DNA from: a virus
Direction: 5' to 3' (one strand)
Virus record (IMG/VR): IMGVR_UViG_3300035670_000620
Coordinates: 1-38,034 of that record
DNA: 38,034 nt
The notes beneath the pieces were generated by a model. That model saw only the letters and a program-made list of their open reading frames with translations. It did no database searches and was not told the origin of the DNA. Made by a program: the position numbers and the translations under genes. Positions 15,630 through 24,393 of this stretch are shown piece after piece. Numbering within the stretch: the stretch's first letter is position 1; each line of letters opens with the position of its first letter.

Positions 15630-17522
15630 TTAGGCGCCAACTTCTTCAAATGCTACGCTGGTACGTGTTGCCACGAAGTTCAGGTAGATGAAGTTAATTG
15701 ACTTAGCTGGCTTGATGTAGATATCAGCAACGAATTCGTTACGGTCGATAACTTCACCAGTATTGTTTGACTCGTCGCAAACAACGCGGAAGTCATAGAT
15801 ACCACGGCGGCCGCGAACGTCACGTAGGAATGGTTCTACCATTGAACGGAACTGCGAACGGGTGAATACGTCATTGAATTCGAATAGCTGATACTTAGCA
15901 GCGGTAGCAATTGCCTTTTCAAGAACGATGAATAGACGACGAACGTTGATACGGTCGAAAGCAGAAGGCTTGGCGAGAAGAGTCTTATCGCCGTAAAGAA
16001 TTGTGCCTTGACCTGGGAATGTTGTAACTGGGTTAACACCATTCTTGTAAAGTTCGTCGCGTTCTGTTTGGTTAGGAGACCAAAGTAGTTTCACTACATT
16101 CTTGATCTGACCACGATTGTAACCAGCTGGTGACCACCAAGCATCATTGGTTGTATCTGTGCGGGCGCAAAGACCGGCTGTATCGGCGTTCAGAGGAACG
16201 TTTATGTATGCGTCATTATAACGGTCATACTGAACCTTCCAGCCAGAATCCATAACAGCATATGATGTTGCACGATTGATATCGTTTTGACGATATGCAA
16301 CAACATCAACTGCGGCGTCGGCAGCATTGTTCTGAACCGATGTGAGAGGTGGCGAAAGGAATACAACACAATCGAGGCGCGATAGAGCGATATTATCGAT
16401 TGCGTTATTTACAACTGTTGCACTATGACCACCGGTAATGATCAGAGAAACGTCATATAGTTCCTTGTTCTGGAACAGATTGTAACCAGTGATAAGTTCT
16501 GCATCGGTAGGAGCATCAATAGCACCACCAGAAAGGTGGTCAACTACTGCATAGTTCAACACACCGTATGATGTGCCAGCTACGAGGGTGCCCCAGTTGT
16601 CAGTTGTGGTTGCAGCAGTTGGGTGATCAAGCCACCAAACATATGAAGATTGTGCATTAACTACATTCTTGTAGTAGTTTGTTGAACCGTCTGCATTCTT
16701 GGCTGTATTACCCTTAGATAGGAATGGGAACTTTTCTAGAACAGTTCCTCTAACGCCAGTGAAAAGGCCGTTCTTGTCTACTACGATTACGTGAACTTCG
16801 TCGTTTGTTGCGTTATTGTTTGATGCCCAAGTCGAAGTACCAGGTGCACCATCAAACTGCGATGCATATGCCCAGTCGATTAGAAAATCGTCGGCAGAAG
16901 TTGCAACTTGCGCGTTTGCTACAAGCGAAAGAGAAGTATCGCTTGCGATATAAAGAACTTCACCGATTGTATTACCAGCATCATCCTTGAGAATTGCGCC
17001 TACGTGGGTTTCAGTCAAGAATGATGTACCAGAACCAGTTACAGTCTTTGAGTTGGTCGCTGTTGTGATTGTACCAGTGCCAGCAATGTCCTTGAAAGTT
17101 CCACTATCTGCAATAGCAACAACAATGCTGTTACCGAAAATACCAGGATATTTAGCAGCAAATGCGCCCTGATCATTTGAACCAGAAGCATTTGTGGTTA
17201 GATAGATATCTTCATTCTTAATAAGAATACCATCGCCAGCAGAAGTTGCGTTAAGTGCAGAGGTGCCACATGCACGAACAACTTGAAGGTTATTGCCATA
17301 ACCTAGGAAGTTCGCGGCTGAGAACCAGTCTGTTGTGTTATAGCTTGCTGGTCCACCAAATTGTCTTACTAGCTGATTTTCTGAGCCAATAAGTTGAACT
17401 TGTTCTACTGGACCCCAAACGAAGTCACCGCAAAATGCGGCTGCCGATGACGATACTGCAGGAACAACATTAGTTAGATCCTTTTCAGTAACTAGAACAC
17501 CTGGCGATAATTGAAAAGCCAT
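15630..17522 (-). CDS. 18: Contractile tail sheath protein gp18
   Basis: The sheath surrounds the tube and contracts to drive injection. The 630-residue protein (T4 659) starts MAFQLSPGVLVTEKDLTNVV, the standard sheath opening. It has a variable, Thr/Ala/Gly-rich middle (about 100-260) that forms the surface domains, and ends with the conserved polymerising domain: DRINVRRLFIVLEKAI, then FEFNDVFTRSQFRSMVEPFL, then GRRGIYDFRVVCDE, and IKPAKSINFIYLNFVATRT. It is preceded by a perfect late box 53 bases upstream. It is the first gene of the 18-19-20 run in the direction of transcription. Confidence 0.97.
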   Translation of the reverse strand: MAFQLSPGVLVTEKDLTNVVPAVSSSAAAFCGDFVWGPVEQVQLIGSENQLVRQFGGPASYNTTDWFSAANFLGYGNNLQVVRACGTSALNATSAGDGILIKNEDIYLTTNASGSNDQGAFAAKYPGIFGNSIVVAIADSGTFKDIAGTGTITTATNSKTVTGSGTSFLTETHVGAILKDDAGNTIGEVLYIASDTSLSLVANAQVATSADDFLIDWAYASQFDGAPGTSTWASNNNATNDEVHVIVVDKNGLFTGVRGTVLEKFPFLSKGNTAKNADGSTNYYKNVVNAQSSYVWWLDHPTAATTTDNWGTLVAGTSYGVLNYAVVDHLSGGAIDAPTDAELITGYNLFQNKELYDVSLIITGGHSATVVNNAIDNIALSRLDCVVFLSPPLTSVQNNAADAAVDVVAYRQNDINRATSYAVMDSGWKVQYDRYNDAYINVPLNADTAGLCARTDTTNDAWWSPAGYNRGQIKNVVKLLWSPNQTERDELYKNGVNPVTTFPGQGTILYGDKTLLAKPSAFDRINVRRLFIVLEKAIATAAKYQLFEFNDVFTRSQFRSMVEPFLRDVRGRRGIYDFRVVCDESNNTGEVIDRNEFVADIYIKPAKSINFIYLNFVATRTSVAFEEVGA

Positions 17523-17575
17523 ATTCTTCTCCTCGTTGTAAACTAGACAATATTCACTTGTCGTTTTTATGTTTT

Positions 17576-17583
17576 TATTTATA
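17576..17583 (-). promoter_or_regulatory. T4-type late promoter for gene 18
   Basis: A perfect minus-strand TATAAATA box in the 78-base gap between 17 and 18. The leader is longer than at other late genes (53 bases to ATG) and includes a small GACAA/TTGTC hairpin around 17543-17559. Confidence 0.8.
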
Positions 17584-17600
17584 AAATGTGAAAGTTACAG

Positions 17601-19244
17601 TTAGAACATCCAGTTTTTAGGTTGAGGCGTTTCATCATCTTGTGATACCCTCCAAAGATCGCCATTGGATACAAAATAATCTTCTTGGAATCCACTATTT
17701 ATTTCACCGAAAGGTGTTAGTTCATCCTCGATACTATCCATTTGTTCCTTATACATCTTCTCACGGATATCAATATTAGTCATATCTTTGAAGTATGGAT
17801 TACTTGTCATCCATGCAAATAGAACTAGACTCATTACAAGGTCATCAAAGTAACCTTCATCTGCCATCCATGTTCCCTGCTTTTCGATGAAAGTAGAAAA
17901 CTCGGAAATAGTTTCAGCATCAAATACTAATAACTTCTGTTCTTCAAGTAGAGATTTCAGCGCAAAACAACCCTGTCTCTTTACTTGCTTAGTCATTCTA
18001 ACGCCGCGTTGCGTCTTTGTACCAAAGCCCGGTGATAGATATTGCTTCAACGCGGTCTTTACTGTCGTTAGAATGTTATCATATTCTAGTTCCATATGTA
18101 GAATATCAGCCACCTGTTGACCGATATCGTTAATTTCTACTAGAATATATGCTTTATTATAATCATTACCAACTTTGGCCACGATGTTGGGAAACAACAT
18201 CGGAGCAATCTTATTATCACGATATTTGGCGACCAGTTTATATGGTGCTTGAGTTACGTCCATGACTGTGAATGCAGAATAGTCGCCGCCGACACCTCGT
18301 GCGGTGTCTACGCCCATCGCATAGACATGTCCCTCAATCGGTTCTTCAAAGATATCTAGTCCATCTTTCGAGTGAATAGGATCAATAGAACTCATAGCAC
18401 CCAAAGTCTTGGCGCTAATCAGTGTATTACTCGAACCCAAAAACTCACAAAGAACTTCTTGGTTAAACTTTAGTTCGCCAAGCAAGCGAAGTTGTTCTTC
18501 TGCCCATGCTTCGTCTCTACCAGGAATTCTGTGGTAAGGAATGAACATTGGCACGAAGCCATTGTGACCCTTCTCTGCTTCATTCCAGAATTTCCAGAAG
18601 TGATTATAGCCAAGTGGTGTAGAAGTCAACAGAATCTTTGTAGTCTGACCAGCCGAGATGGTAGGATAAACAGAAGCGAAGAATTGTTCTGCGACGGTGT
18701 TTGGAATAATCGCGGCTTCGTCAATGTATAGCCAGTTAACAGATTTACCACGAATACCAGATGCGGTAGTAGCAGCGGTGAAAATCTTAGAACCGTTTTC
18801 AAGTTCTACGTCACCCTTGTTCCATGTCTTGACACCTTGTTGCATCCATAGTGGCAAGTTTTCATACATGCCCTGATAACGAGACATGACTTCTCTCGCG
18901 GCCGCGGTCTTGTTGGCCATGATAGCCACTGTCTTGCTGTCTTGAAATAGTGTGTACCAGAGAATACAAGCAGCCGATGTAATAGTCTTACCCTGCTGGC
19001 GACCTTCCATGAGAATTGCTTTACGATTGTTTAGAATGTGAAGAACTTTTTCCTTCTGACAATCATACAACTTAAACAGTTGCAGACCGTGGTCAAGAGT
19101 AACAATCTGGCAGTAGTTCTCAATAAAATAAATTGGATCTTCCTGACATTTTTCAATTTCTGCCAGCTGCTCTAATGTAAAGTTGTGTTTGTGACCAATC
19201 GGCTTTAGATTAATATTACCGTGATACGAGGATTCCTCACTCAT
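17601..19244 (-). CDS. 17: Terminase large subunit gp17
   Basis: Motor and nuclease that packages DNA into the prohead through gp20. The ATPase has Walker A GRQQGKT (81-87), Walker B LYIDEAA (172-178) and coupling motif LLTSTP (205-210). The RNase-H-like nuclease domain has MGVDTARGVGGDYSAF (Asp313), VEINDIGQQ (from Glu370) and FDDLVMSL (466-473). Length is 547 residues, shorter than T4 (610). The start overlaps the gp16 stop by 8 bases, suggesting coupled synthesis of the two subunits. Confidence 0.97.
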   Translation of the reverse strand: MSEESSYHGNINLKPIGHKHNFTLEQLAEIEKCQEDPIYFIENYCQIVTLDHGLQLFKLYDCQKEKVLHILNNRKAILMEGRQQGKTITSAACILWYTLFQDSKTVAIMANKTAAAREVMSRYQGMYENLPLWMQQGVKTWNKGDVELENGSKIFTAATTASGIRGKSVNWLYIDEAAIIPNTVAEQFFASVYPTISAGQTTKILLTSTPLGYNHFWKFWNEAEKGHNGFVPMFIPYHRIPGRDEAWAEEQLRLLGELKFNQEVLCEFLGSSNTLISAKTLGAMSSIDPIHSKDGLDIFEEPIEGHVYAMGVDTARGVGGDYSAFTVMDVTQAPYKLVAKYRDNKIAPMLFPNIVAKVGNDYNKAYILVEINDIGQQVADILHMELEYDNILTTVKTALKQYLSPGFGTKTQRGVRMTKQVKRQGCFALKSLLEEQKLLVFDAETISEFSTFIEKQGTWMADEGYFDDLVMSLVLFAWMTSNPYFKDMTNIDIREKMYKEQMDSIEDELTPFGEINSGFQEDYFVSNGDLWRVSQDDETPQPKNWMF

Positions 19245-19695
19245 GATCTATGACTTTAGCTTTCTCTGCTTTCAATGCTTTTAGGAGATCCGATGTGGAA
19301 CCAGAAAAGATGATGTTGTTCTGTGTGTCAATATTTTGTTTCTTGGGTTCTTCTTCACGTAATTTCTTTTTTGCATTTTGAAGTGCGAGTAAATCTTTAG
19401 CAGCGTCACCCTTGATCTTCAATAGCTGACCCACAACTTCATATGCACGAGGACTATCACTAGCAAGAGCAACGTTCAACATACCCTGTAATGCTTGATC
19501 GGTTTGTTCTAATGTAGAATTCAACTTAGTTCTAGCAAGATTATAGTCGTCTTCGATATCATCGCCCGTAGATACGATTGCTGGCACCGGCGGCTCTTCA
19601 ACTACTGCTGGCAGTTGTTCTTTTTTGTTTAATGCTTCGTCCATATGCGTTCCAAAGATCGCATCTAGTTTATCATAACTGTTCGAAGGTTTCAT
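19237..19695 (-). CDS. 16: Terminase small subunit gp16
   Basis: Recognises phage DNA and regulates gp17. I take the ATG at 19693-19695 (MKPSNSYDKLDAIFG) because GGAG lies nine bases upstream. A longer frame from 19740 adds 15 hydrophobic residues without a ribosome-binding site and runs deeper into gene 15. The resulting 152 residues (T4 164) contain the central helix pair with AYEVVGQLLKIKGDAAKDLL, typical of gp16, and charged tails. The start lies 23 bases inside the end of gene 15, and the stop overlaps gene 17. Confidence 0.9.
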   Translation of the reverse strand: MKPSNSYDKLDAIFGTHMDEALNKKEQLPAVVEEPPVPAIVSTGDDIEDDYNLARTKLNSTLEQTDQALQGMLNVALASDSPRAYEVVGQLLKIKGDAAKDLLALQNAKKKLREEEPKKQNIDTQNNIIFSGSTSDLLKALKAEKAKVIDHE

Positions 19696-20446
19696 CGAAT
19701 TGCTCCACATAATCCCAATTATCAACCACAGTTGCATCATTCGGTGTAGTCGTTACTTGATAGTTTATTGTTGAATTTTCTGGATCTAATGCAGCATATG
19801 TATTAGCAATAGCTGTTTTAATAATACCCTGTTGTTCAACTGGTCCATAGAAGTTTAGACCGAGAGTAAAGTTTAGATTCCAAATTAATGTTGATCTTTG
19901 AGTGTAATCACTTTCATAATTGTCCTCGTAATTGATACTATCAAGAACAATTTGTAAGTCTCTTTTAATACCCATTTCTGGAATATCGTTAATTGTTACA
20001 CAAAAATCTGGATTGAAGAATGGTAAAATCTGTTCTAGAATTTGAAGACCATCGTCTTGATTTTTTGCTGCAATATATAGAGCAATACTCATATCATACG
20101 GTGTGCTAGTGAATTGTGTGCGTAGTTTATTTGGGTCATCACTAGTCCCAACAGCAACATTCTTCGTAAGCAGATTAATTTTCTTAGATGGATTATATTG
20201 TAGTCCAGTAATTTCAAACCCAATTCTAGGTAAAGTAATCGCAGTTGACGCAGGATCAATACCTGGTACGGATGCAATACGAGTTAGAAACTTTTGTTTA
20301 GGCGCATATGCTAGAGGAACTCTAATCGATTGAGCAATTTCACCCGCCGAGTTTTTACGTTCAACTGTAATCTGGTTGAAAATCGTGCCAAAAGCCACAA
20401 TTGCTTTACGAATATGAGAATGATAAAAATGCTGCTTTAGAAACAT
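19673..20446 (-). CDS. 15: Tail sheath stabiliser / tail terminator gp15
   Basis: Caps the neck-proximal end of the tail and joins it to the gp13-gp14 collar. The 257-residue protein (T4 272) starts MFLKQHFYHSHIRKAIVAFG, with the typical FGTIFNQITVER strand, VPLAYAPKQKFLTR (about 43-56), PRIGFEITGLQYNPSKK, and PYDMSIALYIAAKNQDDGLQ, and then FFNPDFCVTIND. These are consistent gp15 features in marine T4-like phages. Its start shares one base with the stop of gene 14, and its 3' end contains the start of gene 16. The order 14-15-16 is that of T4. Confidence 0.93.
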   Translation of the reverse strand: MFLKQHFYHSHIRKAIVAFGTIFNQITVERKNSAGEIAQSIRVPLAYAPKQKFLTRIASVPGIDPASTAITLPRIGFEITGLQYNPSKKINLLTKNVAVGTSDDPNKLRTQFTSTPYDMSIALYIAAKNQDDGLQILEQILPFFNPDFCVTINDIPEMGIKRDLQIVLDSINYEDNYESDYTQRSTLIWNLNFTLGLNFYGPVEQQGIIKTAIANTYAALDPENSTINYQVTTTPNDATVVDNWDYVEQFDETFEQL

Positions 20447-21198
20447 TACGCGGCCCTCACTTGAACTTCACCGAATGGATTGAATGCAGTAAAGTCTAGA
20501 ATGCCTTCCGCTTCAACTTCGAAATCGTTACTGTCATCTAGCGGATCAACATTTGTTGTGCCAGCTTCATTAACAATTATCGTATCACCGGTTTGTGCTA
20601 GGACGTAATCGCCAGACTGCATCAACAATTGCCAACCGAGTAAATCCTGTGTCTTGCCGTCGGTGATACTGTCGATCTCTTCAACCCCAGTATCAATTGT
20701 TTCAGAACTATACTCAAATACTTCACATGACATTCTATAGGTATAGATTTTACCTAGTTGATAAAACGGATTTAGAAAATCAACATAGTTGATCTGAAAG
20801 AAAGTCTTCGTCTTTGGAAAGAATAATAGATCGCCTTCAGATGGACGTTCTGGTAGTTGGAGACTTTCTGCATTTCTACCAACAGATTCTTCCCAGCGGC
20901 GTCTCGCCACAACAAAAGTGGCATTCGAGCGAAACTCAAAGCCAAACTTTGTCATCAACTCGCCCTGCCCCTCGAAGCCTTCGGTATTTTCGAGATACAT
21001 TTCAAGAGGATATGCTTGGGTAAAATATGATAGAGGGTCTTCACCCAAAATAATATCTTCGTTAGCTATTGTTCTAGGAAGATAGTAAACGTCATGTCCA
21101 TAAATCTTCATGCTTTCGATAATAAGATCCTCCAACAAACGCTGTTCGTTTGTTGTGCCAGATGTATTACCAGATTGAAAGTAGAAGTTTGTGGGCAT
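20446..21198 (-). CDS. 14: Neck protein gp14
   Basis: Together with gp13, forms the head-completion collar between portal and tail. The 250-residue sequence (T4 256) opens MPTNFYFQSG and has LLEDLIIESMKIYGHDVYYL, EDPLSYFTQAYPLEMYLE, FGFEFRSNATFVVARRRWEE and RPSEGDLLFFPKTKTFFQIN, all strongly typical of gp14. The second half contains QLGKIYTYRMSCEVFEYSSE. It lies four bases after gene 13 and touches gene 15. Confidence 0.95.
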   Translation of the reverse strand: MPTNFYFQSGNTSGTTNEQRLLEDLIIESMKIYGHDVYYLPRTIANEDIILGEDPLSYFTQAYPLEMYLENTEGFEGQGELMTKFGFEFRSNATFVVARRRWEESVGRNAESLQLPERPSEGDLLFFPKTKTFFQINYVDFLNPFYQLGKIYTYRMSCEVFEYSSETIDTGVEEIDSITDGKTQDLLGWQLLMQSGDYVLAQTGDTIIVNEAGTTNVDPLDDSNDFEVEAEGILDFTAFNPFGEVQVRAA

Positions 21199-21202
21199 GA
21201 TC

Positions 21203-22171
21203 TTAGCCCACCATAAAATCGACTGGCAACTCGGAACTTAATTGCATGTCTTGTTGAATCATTCGAATTTCTTCTACTGCTTCGTCATATACTTGTTGAC
21301 CATTCATGACGATGCCACCTGGTAGTTGCATACCACCAAATTTCTTCATGTTGTCGCCCCACTGCTTTTTGATAAGTGCAGTTGCATAAGTCTTAAGGAA
21401 ACGGTCATTGTAAACTTGGGTGTATGTGTTTGGATCCACAATACGATAACACTCTACAATAATGAAATCGCCGGGTTCGAAAACATCGTTCCAGTTGCAA
21501 TGAATTTCTAGTTTATCTGTCTTGCGATTGTAGGCAAATGATCTATCACCAACAAGTAACATGTCCAACATTGACAAATATTGTTTCATCTGTGTGTAGT
21601 AAATCATATCTGCCGAAAGCAGATTATACATGTCGTTCATACGGAATTGATATACAATATCAAACATATTATTTGAATTGTTCATACCAGAACTAGGACC
21701 GTTTACTGGTAACACTCTGATTACACCAATAACAGCATCGGGAATAGAAACATAACCGTTTTGAATATCACCTGGAGTATATTGATTTGTGGCTGCTAAT
21801 GCTCTACTGAAACCAGAAGTTAAACCAGTGACAGTTTCGCTGGCTTGAAATGTTCCAGATACTTTGCTCACGGTTAATGTGGTGCTGCTAATCGAAACAA
21901 CCTTACAAGTTGCACCAGATGTAGCGCCCTCAAGAATTTCTCCGACTTCAAAACTTGGGGCAGAAAGACCTGAAAAGCGAAGGGTTGCACCTGTGATTTG
22001 ATGTTGGAGATAAACTCTCTCAACACCATCGAAATGAAACTCTTGGAAATACTGCAATGCGTCATCGATACGATCTTCTATTTGATCGTCATCAACGTTA
22101 ATTTCGATTACAGGAAACCCCAGTCTACGGAGACAGTAATCTATTAGGCCTTGTCTTGATGAAACTGTCAT
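21203..22171 (-). CDS. 13: Neck protein gp13, with a beta-repeat insertion
   Basis: Connector protein that seals the filled head and joins gp14. The N-terminus SSRQGLIDYCLRRLGFPVIE and the DDQIEDRIDDALQYFQEFHF helix are diagnostic, as are NNMFDIVYQFRMNDMYNL and the C-terminal helix with GGIVMNGQQVYDEAVEEI. The 322 residues exceed T4 (309). Between about 60 and 128 there is a Gly/Thr/Ser-rich stretch with strand-turn repeats (GEILEGATSGATCKVVSISS and a second copy-like VSGTFQASETVTGLTSG), likely an extra surface beta domain. A perfect late box lies 19 bases upstream. Confidence 0.94.
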   Translation of the reverse strand: MTVSSRQGLIDYCLRRLGFPVIEINVDDDQIEDRIDDALQYFQEFHFDGVERVYLQHQITGATLRFSGLSAPSFEVGEILEGATSGATCKVVSISSTTLTVSKVSGTFQASETVTGLTSGFSRALAATNQYTPGDIQNGYVSIPDAVIGVIRVLPVNGPSSGMNNSNNMFDIVYQFRMNDMYNLLSADMIYYTQMKQYLSMLDMLLVGDRSFAYNRKTDKLEIHCNWNDVFEPGDFIIVECYRIVDPNTYTQVYNDRFLKTYATALIKKQWGDNMKKFGGMQLPGGIVMNGQQVYDEAVEEIRMIQQDMQLSSELPVDFMVG

Positions 22172-22190
22172 ATTGTGTCCTCTTTAGGAC

Positions 22191-22198
22191 TATTTATA
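22191..22198 (-). promoter_or_regulatory. T4-type late promoter for gene 13
   Basis: A perfect minus-strand TATAAATA box 19 bases before the gene 13 ATG, partly overlapping the stop region of the upstream 79-residue gene. It would start the long 13-14-15-16-17 late transcript. Confidence 0.82.
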
Positions 22199-22433
22199 AC
22201 GAACCCATATCGTAGGAAGTTGCACTAGAAGATTCGAGTAGTCCTAAATCAACAGAATTTGAAAAGAAAACTGGTGTTTCCGTTGTTCCAACTTCAATAA
22301 TACTACCATCTGTCTTCTTTGAATATAACAATCCATCTGCTAAATTGATAGCCAGTTCACCGACAGCAATATCACCCGCCGCCGGTATAGAACCAGTTGT
22401 TTCACTTCTTTTTAATTGGACTACAGTTCCCAT
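22194..22433 (-). CDS. Minimal fibre-type protein (N-cap A, C-cap GSL)
   Basis: A 79-residue protein consisting of the N-terminal module VVQLKRSETTGS...GDIAVGELAINLADGLLYSK, common at the start of T4-like marine phage fibre proteins, joined by a short linker to the ending SYDMGSL. It has no shaft repeats. The same N-module and a very similar ending (SVDYGSL) occur in the 116-residue gene at 23776-24126, so the two are paralogues. Its stop overlaps the gene 13 promoter and its start touches the next gene upstream. Probably a small appendage or fibre-attachment subunit; the exact role is unknown. Confidence 0.68.
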   Translation of the reverse strand: MGTVVQLKRSETTGSIPAAGDIAVGELAINLADGLLYSKKTDGSIIEVGTTETPVFFSNSVDLGLLESSSATSYDMGSL

Positions 22434-23548
22434 TAGTTCAACAATGTCCCTGATGCATCATAAATGTTAATACGATAATATGCACTTGAATTTCCATCTA
22501 GAAGATCGGCATCAAGTCCTGAACCAGAACCATCGACCGTCTTAATCGCATCAAGCATATTAGTTGCGGTAAATGCACCACCCAAAGATACAGAAGTACC
22601 CGCTAAGGTGATTGCACTATTTGCCAGTTTGGCGTTAGCAATAGAACCTGCCAACATGGTGTTAGTAACAGTACCAGTATCAGTGGTATATACACCATTT
22701 GAAACCGAGATTGCACCAGTTGCACTATCATAACTAATACCAGTGCCTGCACTTAATGCGGCTCTTGCTCTAGTATTTGTATAGAAAAGATTTGTAGTAC
22801 CTTCAGTTACATTGTCGGTATCTTTTGTTGCTAACCAAGTATCGGCTGTGCTATCAAAATCTGCCGAAGCAAGTTTTGTGGCAATGCTATTAGTGATTGT
22901 TGTGGAGAAGTTTGCATCATCTCCAAGAGCCGCAGCAAGTTCATTCAACGTATCTAGTGCTGCTGGCGCTGCATCGATTACCGCCGCAACCGCTGTCGTG
23001 GCCGCACTATCAGCATAAGATTTTGTGGCGATAGTGGAATCGACTGCAATTGCACCACTTGTAATAGTGATGCCTGTGCCTGCACTGAAATGTGCGCGAA
23101 CATCACTAGCACTTGGACCAGTATATGTAATTGCTCCAGTTGTGCTGTTATACGCGAGTGAACCGTCGCCACCGGAATCTGTTACCGATATTGCACTTCT
23201 GGCTCTGGCGTTTGTGAAATAAAGATTTGTGCTACCTTCTGTGATTTCATCTGTATTATCTTTACCCGCAACCGCGGTATCAACATAAGTTTTTGTTGCG
23301 ACCGTGCTATCAATATCAAATACACCAGTCGAACTGTTATAATCTAGGCCAGTTCCACCTGAAATATCAGAAAGAGTAATGAAACCAGAAATATCAGATT
23401 CTTTTGCTAGAGCAAAACCACCAGCAGTAGATCCATCATGGACTACTATAGTATCTTTAGTTGTATCTACCGTAACTTCGCCCAACGCACCCGTGAAACT
23501 AGAGTGCTGGACTGTAGTGCCTCTTCGAAGTTGTAAAATCGTTGCCAT
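22433..23548 (-). CDS. Fibre-like structural protein with repeats (N-cap B)
   Basis: A 371-residue, Ser/Thr/Ala/Asp-rich protein. The N-module LQLRRGTTVQHSSFTGALGE...VHDGSTAGG is shared with the 67-residue gene at 23573. The shaft has recurring EGSTNLYFTNARARSA and EGTTNLFYTNTRARAA segments with AGTGI...TGAI strands, and a helical AALDTLNELAAALGDDANF segment often seen in phage tail fibres. The C-terminus reads YDASGTLLN, matching the ending YDSSGTRLN of the gene at 33963-34445. Late-region context and composition indicate a trimeric fibre or appendage protein. No receptor-binding or enzymatic domain is recognised. Confidence 0.72.
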   Translation of the reverse strand: MATILQLRRGTTVQHSSFTGALGEVTVDTTKDTIVVHDGSTAGGFALAKESDISGFITLSDISGGTGLDYNSSTGVFDIDSTVATKTYVDTAVAGKDNTDEITEGSTNLYFTNARARSAISVTDSGGDGSLAYNSTTGAITYTGPSASDVRAHFSAGTGITITSGAIAVDSTIATKSYADSAATTAVAAVIDAAPAALDTLNELAAALGDDANFSTTITNSIATKLASADFDSTADTWLATKDTDNVTEGTTNLFYTNTRARAALSAGTGISYDSATGAISVSNGVYTTDTGTVTNTMLAGSIANAKLANSAITLAGTSVSLGGAFTATNMLDAIKTVDGSGSGLDADLLDGNSSAYYRINIYDASGTLLN

Positions 23549-23572
23549 TTGTGTCTCCTAATCCCACTCTAT

Positions 23573-23776
23573 TTAGTTGTATGTTCCACCATCTAGAATG
23601 GCACCGTCTTCTATGTTGTCAAGAGAAGTCTTTAGTAGTTCATGGCCTCCAGCAGTGGATCCATCATGAACTCTAAGCGACCAATTAGTTGTGTCTACAG
23701 TAATTTCAGCCTCTGCACCCGTAAATGATTGGTGTTGAACCGAAGTACCTCGTCTAAGTTTTACTCTAGCAGCCAT
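23573..23776 (-). CDS. Minimal fibre-type protein (N-cap B, C-cap DGGTY)
   Basis: Only 67 residues: the LRRGTSVQHQSFTGAEAE...VHDGSTAGG module, nearly the same as the start of the 371-residue fibre gene downstream, followed at once by a short tail ending ILDGGTYN. The ending matches IDGGTY of the genes at 24424 and 26100. It is a cap-to-cap protein with no shaft. Start and stop sit between tightly packed neighbours (it shares one base with the upstream gene), and the reading frame is the only plausible one, so it is probably expressed. Possibly a small fibre chaperone, cap or adaptor. Confidence 0.62.
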   Translation of the reverse strand: MAARVKLRRGTSVQHQSFTGAEAEITVDTTNWSLRVHDGSTAGGHELLKTSLDNIEDGAILDGGTYN

Positions 23777-24126
23777 TATAAACTCCCGTAATCTACAGAA
23801 TTATACGCCGCTACATCATCTGTAATCAAGCCATAATCTAAATCTGTTAATTGATTTAGACGAACAATAGCTGTTCCAGGAGATGTTGTAGTATCCACAT
23901 GAAAATCGCTAAATGCAGTATCAGCAAAAGAGATTGTGGCGACGGAAGTAGCACCTGAGCCACCATCAACGTCTACGCCACCAATAGACACTACTGTTCC
24001 GCCTGAGTCCTTTGAGAATAATTTTCGATCTACGAGATTGATCGCTAGTTCACCTACTTCCAAATCACCAGAAGTTGGCTCTGAACCTGCGGTCTCGCTT
24101 CTTTTGATTTGAACTACAGTTGACAT
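23776..24126 (-). CDS. Small fibre-type protein (N-cap A, C-cap GSL)
   Basis: A 116-residue protein starting VVQIKRSETAGSEPTSGDLE, then VGELAINLVDRKLFSKDSGG, the same N-module as the 79-residue protein at 22194. A short Gly/Ser/Thr-rich strand region follows (about 55-95) and it ends SVDYGSL. It appears to be an intermediate-length paralogue. Ten bases separate it from the upstream coiled-coil gene. Likely a virion appendage component; I cannot assign a T4 equivalent. Confidence 0.66.
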   Translation of the reverse strand: MSTVVQIKRSETAGSEPTSGDLEVGELAINLVDRKLFSKDSGGTVVSIGGVDVDGGSGATSVATISFADTAFSDFHVDTTTSPGTAIVRLNQLTDLDYGLITDDVAAYNSVDYGSL

Positions 24127-24135
24127 AGTTTAATC

Positions 24136-24375
24136 CTATTCATCTTTCGTAAATTTAGATTCTTCCCAGTCGGCTTTTGCTTTCTTTGCTTGTGCTGGAA
24201 CTTTAGCATTATCTGCGATAACGTTTTCCAATTCAGCAATCTTAGCAGTCAATTCAGCAACAGTTTCATTTGCCATAGTCAACTGGGTTTTCAACATAAT
24301 ATTATCAAGTGTTGATGCCTTAAGTTGTTCGGCCAAATTATTAATATACGAATTGATAAACTTAGTTTGATCCAT
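24136..24375 (-). CDS. Small coiled-coil protein of unknown function
   Basis: A 79-residue protein that is almost entirely one predicted coiled coil (about 8-57, with Leu/Ile/Val heptads in the NNLAEQLKASTLDNIMLK and TVAELTAKIAELENVI stretches), followed by a charged Lys/Glu/Trp tail. It lies among fibre genes, and a strong hairpin (24394-24414) separates it from the large fibre gene upstream. It may be a chaperone or trimerisation factor for the fibres, in the way T4 gp57A assists fibres, but that is inference from position and size only. Confidence 0.6.
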   Translation of the reverse strand: MDQTKFINSYINNLAEQLKASTLDNIMLKTQLTMANETVAELTAKIAELENVIADNAKVPAQAKKAKADWEESKFTKDE

Positions 24376-24393
24376 AATGTATCTCCAAAATGT

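Noticed and set aside
17543-17559. Small GACAA/TTGTC hairpin in the gene 18 leader.
   Set aside because: Only five pairs with a seven-base loop and no T-run; too weak for a terminator and noted only as part of the leader.
19696-19740. Longer N-terminus for gp16.
   Set aside because: The added 15 residues are hydrophobic, unlike the family, with no ribosome-binding site; the internal ATG has GGAG at the right distance.
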